A stretch of DNA of 52,910 bases from Akkermansiaceae bacterium. GTDB taxonomy: Bacteria > Verrucomicrobiota > Verrucomicrobiia > Verrucomicrobiales > Akkermansiaceae. A program made the translations under genes and the position numbers. The stretch covers positions 1 to 52,910 of the forward strand of contig JANXMQ010000140.1 in the NCBI GenBank assembly GCA_025354565.1, given 5' to 3'. Below the pieces are notes generated by a model. The model saw only the letters and a list, made by a program, of their open reading frames with translations, had not been told where the DNA came from and searched no databases. Below, piece by piece: positions 26,614-36,900 of this stretch. Each line of letters starts with the position of its first letter. The stretch's first letter is position 1.

Positions 26614-28269
26614 TTAGTCGATGGGGCTCAAGAGTGAGGCGGCCATGGCGCGGGCTTGTTCGCCACCGCCGCCTAACATGCGGACGAGTTCTTGGATGCG
26701 GGTTTCGCCACTCACCGGAAACAAGCGCGAGCGGGTGCGCCCGCCGGAGACTTCCTTTTCGACCACGAAGTGATGGGTGGCCGTCGCTGCGACCTGCGGG
26801 AAATGAGTGATCGCCACGACCTGATGGCGGGTGCCGAGCGCGGCCATTTTGCGACCGACCGCTCTAGCAACCTCTCCGCCGACGTTGGCGTCGATTTCAT
26901 CGAAGACCATCAACGGCGTGGCATCCTGATCGGCGAGAGCGGATTTCACGGCGAGCATCACGCGGCTGATTTCTCCGGACGAGGCAATCTGGCGGAGTGG
27001 CAACAGCGGTTCGCCCGGATTTGGGCCGAATTGGAATTCGATGGCCTCCAAGCCCTGCGGTCCGGGTTCCGTTAGTGACTTGAGCGGGGCTTCAAAGGAA
27101 GATTGCTTGAACCCGAGATCCTTGAGCTGGGAGGAAATTTCCTTCGCCAGCTTCGGCGCGGCTTTTTTTCGCAGAGTTCCGAGCGATTTCCCCCCGGCAT
27201 CTAAGGCGGCGCGGCAGGCGCTGAGTTCGGCAGCGAGGGCGGCGAGTCTTTCGGTCCGGTTTTCAATCGTGTCCAAGCGGGCGGCGGCGGCATCCCGGCG
27301 GGCGAGCACATCGGCGAGGGACGGCCCGTATTTGCGTTTTAGGGATTCGATTAGATTTACACGCTCTTCCAGACTCGCGGCCTCGGCGGGGTCGATGTCG
27401 AGTTCTCCGGCGTAGTCGTCCAGATTTCGCTCCAGATCCTGCAATTCCAGGCACGCCGTCTCTAACGATGCGGTGCGCTCGCGGATCGAGGGATCCAGTT
27501 TTTCCAACTCCCTAACCAGCCGCTGCACTTCACCCAAGCGTTGCAAAATTCCGTCCTCGCCATTGAGGGCGTTGAGCGCCGCCGCCGCAGCTTCCACCAG
27601 ACGGCTGGCATTCGAGGCGCGCCGCCAACGGTCTTCTAACACGTGTTCGTCCTCCGGTTTCAAGTTGGCACTGTCGATTTCCTGAAGCTGATAGCGCAAT
27701 AAATCCAGCTCCTGCTCGCTGGCATTTTCCGCATGGCGGATTTCCTCCAGTTCTGTCGCCTTCGTCCGCCACGCGCGGTAGGCATCGCGGTAGGTGGATA
27801 CGGCGGCATCCGCGCCGGCGTAAGCGTCTAACATCGCTAACTGGCGCTCGGTGGATAACAACGATTGGTGATCGTGCGGGCCATGGAGATCGACGAGATG
27901 TTCGCCCAGCCGTTTCAGCAAATTGAGCGTCACTGGCGAATCATTGATAAACTGGCGGTTCACGCTTTGCCCGATCACCCGGCGGATGATGAGCTGCGTG
28001 TCATCGCAGGGATTGAGGCCGCCATCGGCGAGGATGGCGTTGATTTCGCGGGCGTCCTTCAATTCGAAAACCGCCTCCACCGAGCAGGCATCCTCGCCGG
28101 TGCGGATCAGGTTTTTTTCCGCCCGTTCGCCGAGGACCAGCTTGAGCGCACCGACGATCACCGATTTTCCCGCGCCCGTTTCCCCGGTCACGCTGATGAG
28201 GCCTGAGCCGAGTTCCCAGGCGAGTTCATCGACGAGGGCGAGGTTGCGGATTTTGAGCAGGGTGAGCAT
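26614..28269 (-). CDS. recN: DNA repair protein RecN
   Basis: A 551-residue SMC-like ATPase used in double-strand break repair. ATG at 28269 gives MLTLLKIRNLALVDELAWELGSGLISVTGETGAGKSVIVGAL, the classic N-terminus with Walker A GETGAGKS. The 51 residues upstream to 28422 lack coding character. The middle (about residues 150-360) is a long coiled coil with LRYQLQEIDSANL. The C-terminal half has SSGEISRVMLAVKSALA (ABC signature) and PLMVFDEIDANVGGEVARAVGRKMAAL (Walker B). Length matches the family. It is divergent from the ECF sigma gene. Confidence 0.95.
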   Translation of the reverse strand: MLTLLKIRNLALVDELAWELGSGLISVTGETGAGKSVIVGALKLVLGERAEKNLIRTGEDACSVEAVFELKDAREINAILADGGLNPCDDTQLIIRRVIGQSVNRQFINDSPVTLNLLKRLGEHLVDLHGPHDHQSLLSTERQLAMLDAYAGADAAVSTYRDAYRAWRTKATELEEIRHAENASEQELDLLRYQLQEIDSANLKPEDEHVLEDRWRRASNASRLVEAAAAALNALNGEDGILQRLGEVQRLVRELEKLDPSIRERTASLETACLELQDLERNLDDYAGELDIDPAEAASLEERVNLIESLKRKYGPSLADVLARRDAAAARLDTIENRTERLAALAAELSACRAALDAGGKSLGTLRKKAAPKLAKEISSQLKDLGFKQSSFEAPLKSLTEPGPQGLEAIEFQFGPNPGEPLLPLRQIASSGEISRVMLAVKSALADQDATPLMVFDEIDANVGGEVARAVGRKMAALGTRHQVVAITHFPQVAATATHHFVVEKEVSGGRTRSRLFPVSGETRIQELVRMLGGGGEQARAMAASLLSPID

Positions 28270-28436
28270 GCGGTGGGCGGATCGTGGCGCATTATGCAAG
28301 CCTGGCCGGGGGAAGCAATCGCGGGGTTTTCCGCCGGGCTTTTTCCTTGATCCGTCCGGTAGGAAACTTTTTTCTAAGAAATTTCCCCCAGCCGTGTCTT
28401 TATAGATGGAAAGCATGACCACCCGACCGTCGATTC

Positions 28437-29018
28437 ATGGAAACTCAAACCGCCACAATCCGTTTCCCGGCTGATGCCAGACGGACGCCCGTGATCCCGC
28501 TGCACCGACCCATGGAGGTAAAACCATCACTCCGGCAGGTCTTCGATGCGGAAGAATCACCACTGCTCCGCTATGCCCACAGCATGGTCGGCCAGCGGGA
28601 AACGGCGGAGGATCTCGTGCAGGATGCTTTCCTGAAATTGCATGCTCACTGGGAGGAAGTCACCCATCCCCGCGCCTGGCTCTTCCGCTGCATCCGAAAT
28701 TTAGCCCTCAGCCATATCCGCGACCACAAACGCGAAACCCACCTAGAACCCGGCCGCGAGTGGGAAAGCCCCACGCCCGATCCCGAAAAAGCCCTCGGCA
28801 AACTTGAAGCCATCGGCACCCTGCAATTGTTAGTCGCCGAACTCCAAGAAGACGACCGCGCCCTCCTTTCCCTCAAATACATCGACGGCCTCAAATACGA
28901 CCAAATCAGCCAACGCACCGGCCTCAGCGTCGGCAACGTCGGCTACAAACTCCACCACGCCCTCAGAAACCTCGCCGATTCTCTCCGCAGCCTCGGCGTG
29001 GAAAGCGCGGAGGGCTGA
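28437..29018 (+). CDS. ECF-family RNA polymerase sigma factor
   Basis: A 193-residue sigma-70-like protein. Region 2 is seen in SPLLRYAHSMVGQRETAEDLVQDAFLKLHAHWEEVTHPRAWLFRCIRNLALSHIRD (about residues 41-97). Region 4 is in LLSKYIDGLKY-like and QISQRTGLSVGNVGYKLHHALRNLADSL (about 145-185). There is no region 3. It starts an apparent operon with an anti-sigma/vWA protein and a giant membrane protein, which suggests it serves a surface or stress response controlled by that membrane partner. The first 28 residues lie before region 2 and may be start-site uncertainty. Confidence 0.92.
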   Translation: METQTATIRFPADARRTPVIPLHRPMEVKPSLRQVFDAEESPLLRYAHSMVGQRETAEDLVQDAFLKLHAHWEEVTHPRAWLFRCIRNLALSHIRDHKRETHLEPGREWESPTPDPEKALGKLEAIGTLQLLVAELQEDDRALLSLKYIDGLKYDQISQRTGLSVGNVGYKLHHALRNLADSLRSLGVESAEG

Positions 29019-29023
29019 AACTT

Positions 29024-29058
29024 CAAATCTCAAATTTCAAATCTGAAATCTCAAATTC
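29024..29058 (+). repeat. five tandem heptamers between sigma and vWA genes
   Basis: Five consecutive 7-mers of the form CAAATCT (CAAATCT, CAAATTT, CAAATCT, GAAATCT, CAAATTC) fill most of the 50-bp gap between the sigma stop and the next ATG. They are AT-rich within a GC-rich operon. Copy-number change would alter spacing before the vWA start. Confidence 0.8.
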
Positions 29059-29068
29059 TCATCTCCTC

Positions 29069-32000
29069 ATGAATCCCGAAACTCCATTCACCATTCACGG
29101 CGACGAAGCCGTCGAGGCGCGCATCGTTGCGTGGGTCCTCGGTGAAGCTTCCGCCTTCGAGTCCGCCGAGCTGGAGCGCCTCTGCGAAGAACGCCCCGAG
29201 CTACTCGTTTTCCGCCGCCGGATGCGCGCCCTCCACGGTCTCCTAACGGAAGCCGAAGCTGCCGAGCCCGACACCACTTGGAAACTCCCACCGGAAAAAC
29301 GCGCGATCTTGGATGAAATTTTCGGCCCGGAAACTGTCATAAAGCTCGAACCTGAAAAGGAATTCCGCATCCGCCGCAGCGGACGGCGCGCGATGTTTGC
29401 AACTGCGGCGTGTTTGCTGTTAACGATCGTTGTTTTGCAACTGATCCATCCGGTGTGGATTCGGACACAGGTGATTCGTGAACCTGAACGGCATGTGGAT
29501 TTCATGTCTTCGAGTGGAAGCGGAGGCGGAGTGTACGCTGACATGGGCCAACAAGAACTTAACCAGGCCATCCGCGATCAGGAGGAAAAGGTTGAAGAAA
29601 AGCGAAAGGCGTTAGCTACTATCGTTAGAACCAAAGGAATAATCAACAAGGGACAGGATTCATTCTATGCTCAATCTGGAGTGGATGAAGACCAAGGAGC
29701 TCGTAGTGCCTTGCAAACCTACAACCAGTTGGAACAGGAAAAATTACAGACGGAAAGCCAGCTCAAGAGTTTGGCGTTGAAGGATCAACGTGATGAAAAA
29801 GTCGTCGAATTGGAGGCAACTCTCCAAGCCCAAAATGAGTTGGCTACGAATCGCTTGAAAGCCGTGAAGGTGATGAGGGACGACTCCCGGGAAGAAGCCA
29901 TCAAACGCGGACTTGACGCTCAAGGCTATGTCGATGCCAAGCGAGATTTTGAATCAGACCAAGAGCTACTGCAAAAGTTGAGACTCCGGCAGATCGGCCA
30001 AGTGATGACGGAAAAAACAACGGAAGATTCTATCGTCATCCACGAAATGACTCCGCCGCTTAAATCTAAAACACGAAAGACTGATACAGATTTACCTGTT
30101 GCGGGTTCCGAGAACAAAGAAGTTGCCTCCAATGATGAACAGTTGAAGGGAAATATCGATATCATCGGCGGCAGTTCGTTCAAGCTCAACATCAAGCCCA
30201 AGCACGGAACTGAAGGTCAGAAATCGTTGCCAGACAATCGAGGAATGATCGCCGGAGATATGGGATATGGTGGTCGGGCAGATTCATCGGTTAGCGATCA
30301 AGCCCATTTGTCCGACTCGCTGGCAGCGAAAGAGTCTGCTCCGCCACCTGCACCAACAAGTCCGGCGGTAGTGGCACCACCCGAAAGCGCGCCCATGCCT
30401 GCTGAACCAGCCTCGCGTGCTCATTTGGCCTACAAGCTCGATCCCGCCGCCTCTCGTCAACCACAGGCCGAAGCACAAAGAGCGCGCAAACAACAACAAC
30501 TTGCTCAGTCCTCCGCCCCGCGGGGTGGCGAGAAGCGGGTTTTCGCCGAGGGTGCTTCTACTCCGCCAGAGCTGCCCGAGTCAGCTCCGTTACCGCAGTT
30601 GGCAACATCCGATTTCGGAGAAATGTCATCGCTAAACAGTCTCAGCGGTGGCGGACTTTCAGGCGGACTTGGAGGCCGCGGGTCTGGTCAAGGCTTGGTA
30701 AACGGCACGGGTCGTCGTACCACCCATCAGGACGGCGTGGTTTATTCGGATTCTGATTTAGATGGTAAACTCGCCAACCTTCCTCCTCCGGTCTCCGAAC
30801 CGCAGGCAAGAGCCGCGAGTGCTGTAGCAGCCGATCCATTTTCGGCAAATTCGGATGAGGGTGTACTCGCCGCAGATGTTGGAAGTGATGGATTCTCATC
30901 GCAGTCAGAATTTAACAATCGGATGGCAGATAGAGAGGTGCAGAGTTTGCAGGGATCGGAGCGCTTCTACTCCGAGTCTAATGCGAAGGCCAAAGCAATT
31001 TCTGCCTCCAAAAAATTGGCAGGTACAAACACCTATTCGGGCGAAACCGTGGTGAATGGGGGGGGGCTCACTTTTGCCACGGGTGAACTCGCCAAGGCCA
31101 AGGGCAACAAAGTCCAGCCTGCCATGAAGCCACCCGTCCTTGCCGCCAAGGACACGGTGGAAAAATCTCTGTCAGACCCCGCCAAGAGTACTAAGCATGG
31201 CTTGAGTAAATCCAGCACCGGCAAACCAACGCGCGAGTCCAACAAAAATTCCGGGTATCTTTCCGTTGGCGGGTCAGTCGTTGAAATTGACGGGGAGATT
31301 GGAGTGAATGCCAAGCCCGCCAACATGGGACGAGTGACTCACTCTGCTTCTGAATTTGCTGAAAAAGAGAACAGTGAATTAACCGCTTCCGCCGCTGCCG
31401 CCACGGACGCCCCGGCTAACGCAGTGACAAATAGCTCGAGATCAGGTGACACGAAAATCAAACTCGAAAGTATCGACGCAGTCCTCAATAATCCCAATTG
31501 TGTCGCGGGTGGAACGTTAGCCGCAGAGCTTGACGCTGCGACGGTCGATTCGAAGAGCAATCAATTTACCTCCTCGGAACCAAAAGGTTTTATTTCGTCT
31601 GGTAATAGAATGAGCGTGGATGAAGCAATGAAACTCCGCGAGGTTGGAAAATATTCCGAAGCGAAGCAGCAACTTGAAGGGGTGCTGGCTCGCGAACCTG
31701 ATAATGCGGATGCTAAACGCGAGATGGATTATTTGGATGATCCAATCCGAACCAATCCCGCTCTGACTTATGAACAAACCAAGGACGTCGATCAAGTGCG
31801 CCGAGGCCTCTACATGGCGGAGGGAAATTTCAATCTCGGCAAATACGATGAGTCAAAAAAATCATACGAAGAGATTCTAAAAAAAGATCCCAACAACTCA
31901 GCCGCACGCCGCGGACTGGAAAAGGTCTCACAAGCAAAAAGTGCCTACTATCGTGCCGCATACGATCAGACCCGCGCGGAGCTGCTGTCACAGGTGGATT

Positions 32001-33883
32001 CAACATGGGAGCTTTCGGTTCCCGCAGATAGCGATAATAAAGCCGATACCAGAGATGTTTCAACGAACGAGAAGAGTACTAGGGAATTCAAATTTACAAC
32101 AGAATACGAACCTTCAACCGTTGATAAATACTGGGACACTTCATCTGCGGTTAAGCCCGGTGACAAAGGTCGCAGTGGAGGAATCGAGGATGACATCCAT
32201 ACTGGCTATAGTTCTGAATACTTGTTCAGAGGAAAAGATCTCAGTGGATTGGCCGCAAAAGAAATGGTCCGACGGGCCGATACGGTCGTTGAGTCTGACA
32301 AACTTCTCTCGGATGCGCGTGATGATTACTCCAAAGGAAACTATCAGAGAGCTTATGAAAAATACGAAAGTGCTCTGAAAGCTCTTCCGGAGGCCCCCAT
32401 GACGAAGGAGCGTCGTGACTTTTTAACAAAGTCTTTGGGCGATACCTCCATTGCCCTCGCCTCATCGGCGGCAAAGGAAGGGAGATCTGATGAATCCAGA
32501 AATTGGTATTCCAAGGCATTGGAATGGGTCCCTGACAATGAACAAGCGCGCCAAAATCTTGTGCTGGACACAATCGAAGAAATTCCCGCCACTGAAACTC
32601 CATACTCCACCTTCTCCCTCAACATCAGCGACGCCTCATTCCAGCTTGCCAAAGCTGCCTTGGCGAAGGGCGAGCGCCCCGATCCTAACAGCATCAAGCC
32701 CGAGCAGTTTTACAATGCCGTGGACTACGGCGATCCCGCGCCGACCGCGAACGAACCGGTCGCCGCCACGGTCGAGCAGTCGGCCCATCCGGTCATTCCT
32801 GGTAGAAATCTGGTCCGCGTCGCTCTCCGCACCGGTTCGGTCGGCCACAGTGCCGCACAAGCGCTACGACTCACGTTGTTAGTCGATCAGTCTGGCTCGA
32901 TGGTTAGAGAAGACCGCCGCGCCGCGATGGATCATGCACTGGCCCAGCTCTCGGGCTTGCTGACGCCTAACGACACGATTTCCGTCATCGGTTTTTCCCG
33001 CACCCCGCACCTGTTAGCCGATGCCCTGACCGGCGATCAAGCGACGAAGCTCGGTGAAATGGTCAACCAAACCGCCTGCGAAGGTGGCACGAATTTAGAG
33101 GAGGCCATGAAACTCGGTGGTCAGTTAGCGCGGCGTCACCAGCTCGTTGGCGCGCAGAACCGCATCGTCCTTTTCACCGATGGTGCGGCGAATCTCGGCG
33201 ATGCCAATCCAGATCGCCTTGCCACCTTAGTGAAGGCATTCCGTCAGCAAGGACTTGCCTTCGACATCGCCGGCATCGGCGCGGATGGCCTGAACGACCG
33301 CCTCTTGAGCGAACTCGCCCGCAATGGCAATGGCCGCTACTACGTCGTCGGCAGCGAAGCGAATGACAGCTTCGCCCGCCAACTTGCTGGAGCCTTCCGG
33401 CCTGCAGCGGAGAACGTGAAAGTCCAAGTGAATTTCAATCCACAGCGCGTCGGGAAGTACAAACTCATCGGCTTCGAGAAGGACCGCTTGAAGACCGAGG
33501 ATTTCCGCAACGACGCCGTGGACGCCGCCGAACTGGCAGCCGACGAGGAAGGCGTTGCGATCTATCAGGTGGAGCCGTTGACCGATGGCAGCGGCGAACT
33601 GGGCGAGGTCAGCGTCCGTTTCCACGACGTGGCGAGCGGGGAAATGGTCGAGCGTTCCTGGACCCTGCCATACGATGCCAAAGCCACCGCCTTTGACCGG
33701 GCCACGCCGTCCATGCAACTCGCCGGACTCTCACTGTTAGCCGCCGAGAAACTCAAGGGCGGTCCCTTGGCCGACGCCATTGACTTCAAGCAATTGAACA
33801 CCCCACAAGCTTTGGTCAAACAATTCTACGGCAGCAGCGCCCGCGTTGCCGACATGCTTCAAGTCATCGAGAAATTGAAATAA
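29069..33883 (+). CDS. anti-sigma-like/TPR/vWA fusion membrane protein
   Basis: A 1604-residue protein. Residues 1-95 resemble cytoplasmic anti-sigma regions (IVAWVLGEASAFESAELERLCEERPEL). One membrane helix follows (MFATAACLLLTIVVLQLI, about 110-127), then a coiled-coil part (about 165-290), a long Ser/Ala/Pro/Gly-rich stretch, and TPR-like repeats near 850-960 and 1070-1170. The C-terminal part is YfbK-like: a short N-terminal module (TPYSTFSLNISDASFQLAK), a vWA domain with MIDAS D-x-S-x-S at about residues 1273-1277, and LFTDGAANLG. It ends with a DUF3520-type region (GGPLADAIDFKQL). The sigma gene upstream and giant membrane gene downstream suggest a signalling complex. A beta-repeat-like patch near residue 650 and a 9-G run are unusual. 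Confidence 0.85.
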   Translation: MNPETPFTIHGDEAVEARIVAWVLGEASAFESAELERLCEERPELLVFRRRMRALHGLLTEAEAAEPDTTWKLPPEKRAILDEIFGPETVIKLEPEKEFRIRRSGRRAMFATAACLLLTIVVLQLIHPVWIRTQVIREPERHVDFMSSSGSGGGVYADMGQQELNQAIRDQEEKVEEKRKALATIVRTKGIINKGQDSFYAQSGVDEDQGARSALQTYNQLEQEKLQTESQLKSLALKDQRDEKVVELEATLQAQNELATNRLKAVKVMRDDSREEAIKRGLDAQGYVDAKRDFESDQELLQKLRLRQIGQVMTEKTTEDSIVIHEMTPPLKSKTRKTDTDLPVAGSENKEVASNDEQLKGNIDIIGGSSFKLNIKPKHGTEGQKSLPDNRGMIAGDMGYGGRADSSVSDQAHLSDSLAAKESAPPPAPTSPAVVAPPESAPMPAEPASRAHLAYKLDPAASRQPQAEAQRARKQQQLAQSSAPRGGEKRVFAEGASTPPELPESAPLPQLATSDFGEMSSLNSLSGGGLSGGLGGRGSGQGLVNGTGRRTTHQDGVVYSDSDLDGKLANLPPPVSEPQARAASAVAADPFSANSDEGVLAADVGSDGFSSQSEFNNRMADREVQSLQGSERFYSESNAKAKAISASKKLAGTNTYSGETVVNGGGLTFATGELAKAKGNKVQPAMKPPVLAAKDTVEKSLSDPAKSTKHGLSKSSTGKPTRESNKNSGYLSVGGSVVEIDGEIGVNAKPANMGRVTHSASEFAEKENSELTASAAAATDAPANAVTNSSRSGDTKIKLESIDAVLNNPNCVAGGTLAAELDAATVDSKSNQFTSSEPKGFISSGNRMSVDEAMKLREVGKYSEAKQQLEGVLAREPDNADAKREMDYLDDPIRTNPALTYEQTKDVDQVRRGLYMAEGNFNLGKYDESKKSYEEILKKDPNNSAARRGLEKVSQAKSAYYRAAYDQTRAELLSQVDSTWELSVPADSDNKADTRDVSTNEKSTREFKFTTEYEPSTVDKYWDTSSAVKPGDKGRSGGIEDDIHTGYSSEYLFRGKDLSGLAAKEMVRRADTVVESDKLLSDARDDYSKGNYQRAYEKYESALKALPEAPMTKERRDFLTKSLGDTSIALASSAAKEGRSDESRNWYSKALEWVPDNEQARQNLVLDTIEEIPATETPYSTFSLNISDASFQLAKAALAKGERPDPNSIKPEQFYNAVDYGDPAPTANEPVAATVEQSAHPVIPGRNLVRVALRTGSVGHSAAQALRLTLLVDQSGSMVREDRRAAMDHALAQLSGLLTPNDTISVIGFSRTPHLLADALTGDQATKLGEMVNQTACEGGTNLEEAMKLGGQLARRHQLVGAQNRIVLFTDGAANLGDANPDRLATLVKAFRQQGLAFDIAGIGADGLNDRLLSELARNGNGRYYVVGSEANDSFARQLAGAFRPAAENVKVQVNFNPQRVGKYKLIGFEKDRLKTEDFRNDAVDAAELAADEEGVAIYQVEPLTDGSGELGEVSVRFHDVASGEMVERSWTLPYDAKATAFDRATPSMQLAGLSLLAAEKLKGGPLADAIDFKQLNTPQALVKQFYGSSARVADMLQVIEKLK
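31058..31066 (+). repeat. run of nine G inside the vWA gene
   Basis: Nine consecutive G code Gly-Gly-Gly in frame. A one-base slip would truncate the 1604-residue protein near residue 665, before the TPR and vWA parts. Confidence 0.85.
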
Positions 33884-33980
33884 TCATCAGCATGGACCGC
33901 AGCAGACTGCCGCAGTCCAAGTCGCAAATTTACACAGCCTTTACCCAATTGATCCAACGATCGTGATAGAAACCAAGCAC

Positions 33981-36900
33981 ATGAGAAAGTTCATTTATAG
34001 ATTAGCGAAGCGATTCCATAAGGAGCGGGGACATTCCTGTCCCTTCTATATGTGGACCGGCATGTCCACACTCCTTATTGCTCTGACCAGTCTCGCCTTT
34101 GCCCAGGAATCCGATGACCGCGTCGTCCTCGTCCCGCTGGGCAAGGCACCCAAGGAAGCTCCGTTATTTTTCTCCGCCACGGCTGAGGTGAAAGCACAGG
34201 TCGGTCTAACAACTGTCACCACTGAACAGCAGATCGACTTCAAGATTCATCAAGGAAAGCCTGAAACTCTGAGTCTCGGCCTGAGCGGTGCGGGCGAGGT
34301 GATTTCCGTCACTGGCCAAGGCTTGCGGGATTGGGCTGTCCGGGTCGCGGAAAACGGCGTCCGCTTTCTCGATGTGCGCCCGGTCCTCAATGCGGATGAG
34401 CCTCTAACGACCTTGCAAATTCACGTTAAAACCAGGCTCAAGCTCGGGAAATCTGCCGCCAGCCTGTTGCTCCCCGGCCCTGGCATGGTTACGGGATTTT
34501 CGCTAACAGTCGCCGTCGCCACCGACGTTGGAACCGACCTGCGCGTGACCCGCGTGGACGGACTCTATCCGGTGGACGATTCGAACGGACGTAAGTTTCT
34601 CGGCTACGGCGCGGCTGGGCTGGACTTCGAAGTTTCACCCGCCGGCTCCACAGCACGGGGCTTGGAATTGCTGAACACCGCATTGATCGGCAACCTCGCA
34701 CCTGATGGTAACAGTATTGCCTTCCATCTAACTGGTCAAGCCCGCGCTGTCGCAAATGGCTCGGCGGCGGAAATGTTCAGCGGCAGTGCGGCTCTATCAG
34801 GCGGCGTGTCTGGCGATGGCTGGCATGTAGTGCTGAAATCCAAGGACGGCACCCACGGCTACGATCTGGTGGCCGAGCGCAGCGGCGATTTTCCGGTGGC
34901 GATGGATTTCGTGGTGCCGGTGACACGCAAGGGTGACTGGCGTTTGCTGGATTTCAAACTGCCTGCGGGCGTCGTGGTTCCTGTTAGCATCGAGGGCTTG
35001 AGCAAGGGAGTGTCCTTCGACCGTGGCCTCGCAGTGGTGCCGGAGCGCATGGGCGAGGCGTGGCGCGGATTTCTTCCGGCCAACGGTTTGGCGAGCATGG
35101 CATGGCACTCGTCCGGCGCGGTGGCCGATGGTGCTTTGTTTTTCTCCAGTACAGAATCGTCAGATGTTAGAATCGGCAGTGGACTGATGCGGCAATTGAC
35201 GGTCGTTGATTTGCGGGTGCTGCAAGGCAAGCTCGCGGCGTTGTCGCTTGCGTTAGACGGACCCGGCGAGGTGCTGGCCGTGACGGGCGAGCCGGTGCTC
35301 GGTTGGTCGGTCGTCGAGGATGGCGGCAAGCGGCGGCTGGAAGTGAAATTGAGCCGGCCCATCGAGGGCAGTGGCCGGATCGTGGTGGAAGCTCAGGCGG
35401 CACTCGGCGGATTTCCCGTTAGAGCGGAGGCTCTGCGGATGGTGCCGGTCGGTGCGCTGCGGCACAGCGGTTGGCTGCGGGTGGCGAACGAAGGAGCGGT
35501 TAGAATCGAAGTGGTCGAGGCGCGGGGCCTGATTCAGCTCGCGCCCGGCCAATTTCCCGGTGGTGTGGATGAGTCGCTGCGGCAGGTTTTCGTCTATCGG
35601 TTTCCCGCCGCGGACTATGGCTATGCAATTCAAGCGGATCAGGTTTTGCCGGAGGTCGGAGTGACCGAGGTGACTGTTTATGAACTCGCCGAAACCGATC
35701 GTCGGATGTTTTCGGATCTAGAGCTGGACATCCGCGAGGCACCGTTGCGCGAGTGGGAAATGGAAATCCCCGCCGACCACGCGGTGGCCTCGGTGACCGG
35801 CGCGGAAGTCGCGGACTATGCGGTGGCGAGCGATGTGAAGGATGGTCGGCGTCGGCTCAAGATCTTGTTCAAGGAACCGGTGATGAACCGTCAGTTAGTG
35901 AGTGTGCGGTTAGAGAAAAATGATGCCGCGAAGGCCGGGGCGTGGGATTTGCCTGCTCTCGGGTTTCCCGGTGTGAAATCCCGGCGTGGCTATGTCGGCG
36001 CGGTGGCGGCGGCGGGCTATCGTTTGGTGGCTGGAAAAACCACGGGCGTGGCCGAGGTGCCGGTCACATTTTTTCCGAAGAAAACCGTGGGCTTGCAACA
36101 GGCATTCCGCCTGCGGGAAGGGGCATGGCAGGTCGGCCTAACAGTCGAAGCGCTGGGCCAAAGCGTGCAGGCGGACGTGTTCCACCTCTACTCGCTCAAG
36201 GCAGGCGCGGCGTATGGCAGCGTGCTGATCAACTATTTCGTGGTCGGCGCACCTGCCACCGAGTGGAAAATTTCCGTGCCTAAGGAAATCGGCAACATCG
36301 ACGTGACCGGCCAAAACGTGGGTCGCGATTGGCGGCGTGAGGGCGACACGGTGATCGTGCCACTGTCGCGTCCGGTCCTCGGCACGGGCACGGTTTTGCT
36401 GACCTTCGAGCAGCCAATGAGCGCCCGTGGTGGCGATCTAACACCCGGCGGCGTCCGTCCGCTAGACGTGCAGGCGGAACGCGGCTACGTGCAGGTGGTC
36501 AGCCCGCTGCAGGTGAAATTCGCCAAGCCTGTTAGTGAGGGGCCGTTGTTGGCGATTGATCCGAGCGAATTGCCTGCGGAGTTCCGTTTGCTCAGCAGCG
36601 CACCGACTCTAGCCGCTTGGCAATACACGGCCCGCGACTTCAAGATCGGGATGAAAGTCGAGTGGTTCGATCCGGGTGAAACGGTGGAGCAGGTTGTCGA
36701 TTTCCTCAAGCTTTCCAGCCAAGTATCAAGGGACGGACAATGGGTGACCGACGCCCGGTTTTTTGTGAAATCCCGTGCCCGCAGCGCCCTGCGCGTCAGC
36801 CTGCCTAACGGGGCCGCGCTGTGGGAGGCAAAGGTCAATGGCGAGGCCGTCAACGCTCGCGCCGACGTTGGCGAAATCTTGGTGCCGCTGCCTGCTCAAT

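Noticed and set aside
28362-28436. ECF-type promoter (GGAAAC) before the sigma gene
   Set aside because: A GGAAAC at 28362-28367 is present, but no matching second box lies at the usual 16-17 bp spacing, so autoregulation cannot be claimed.
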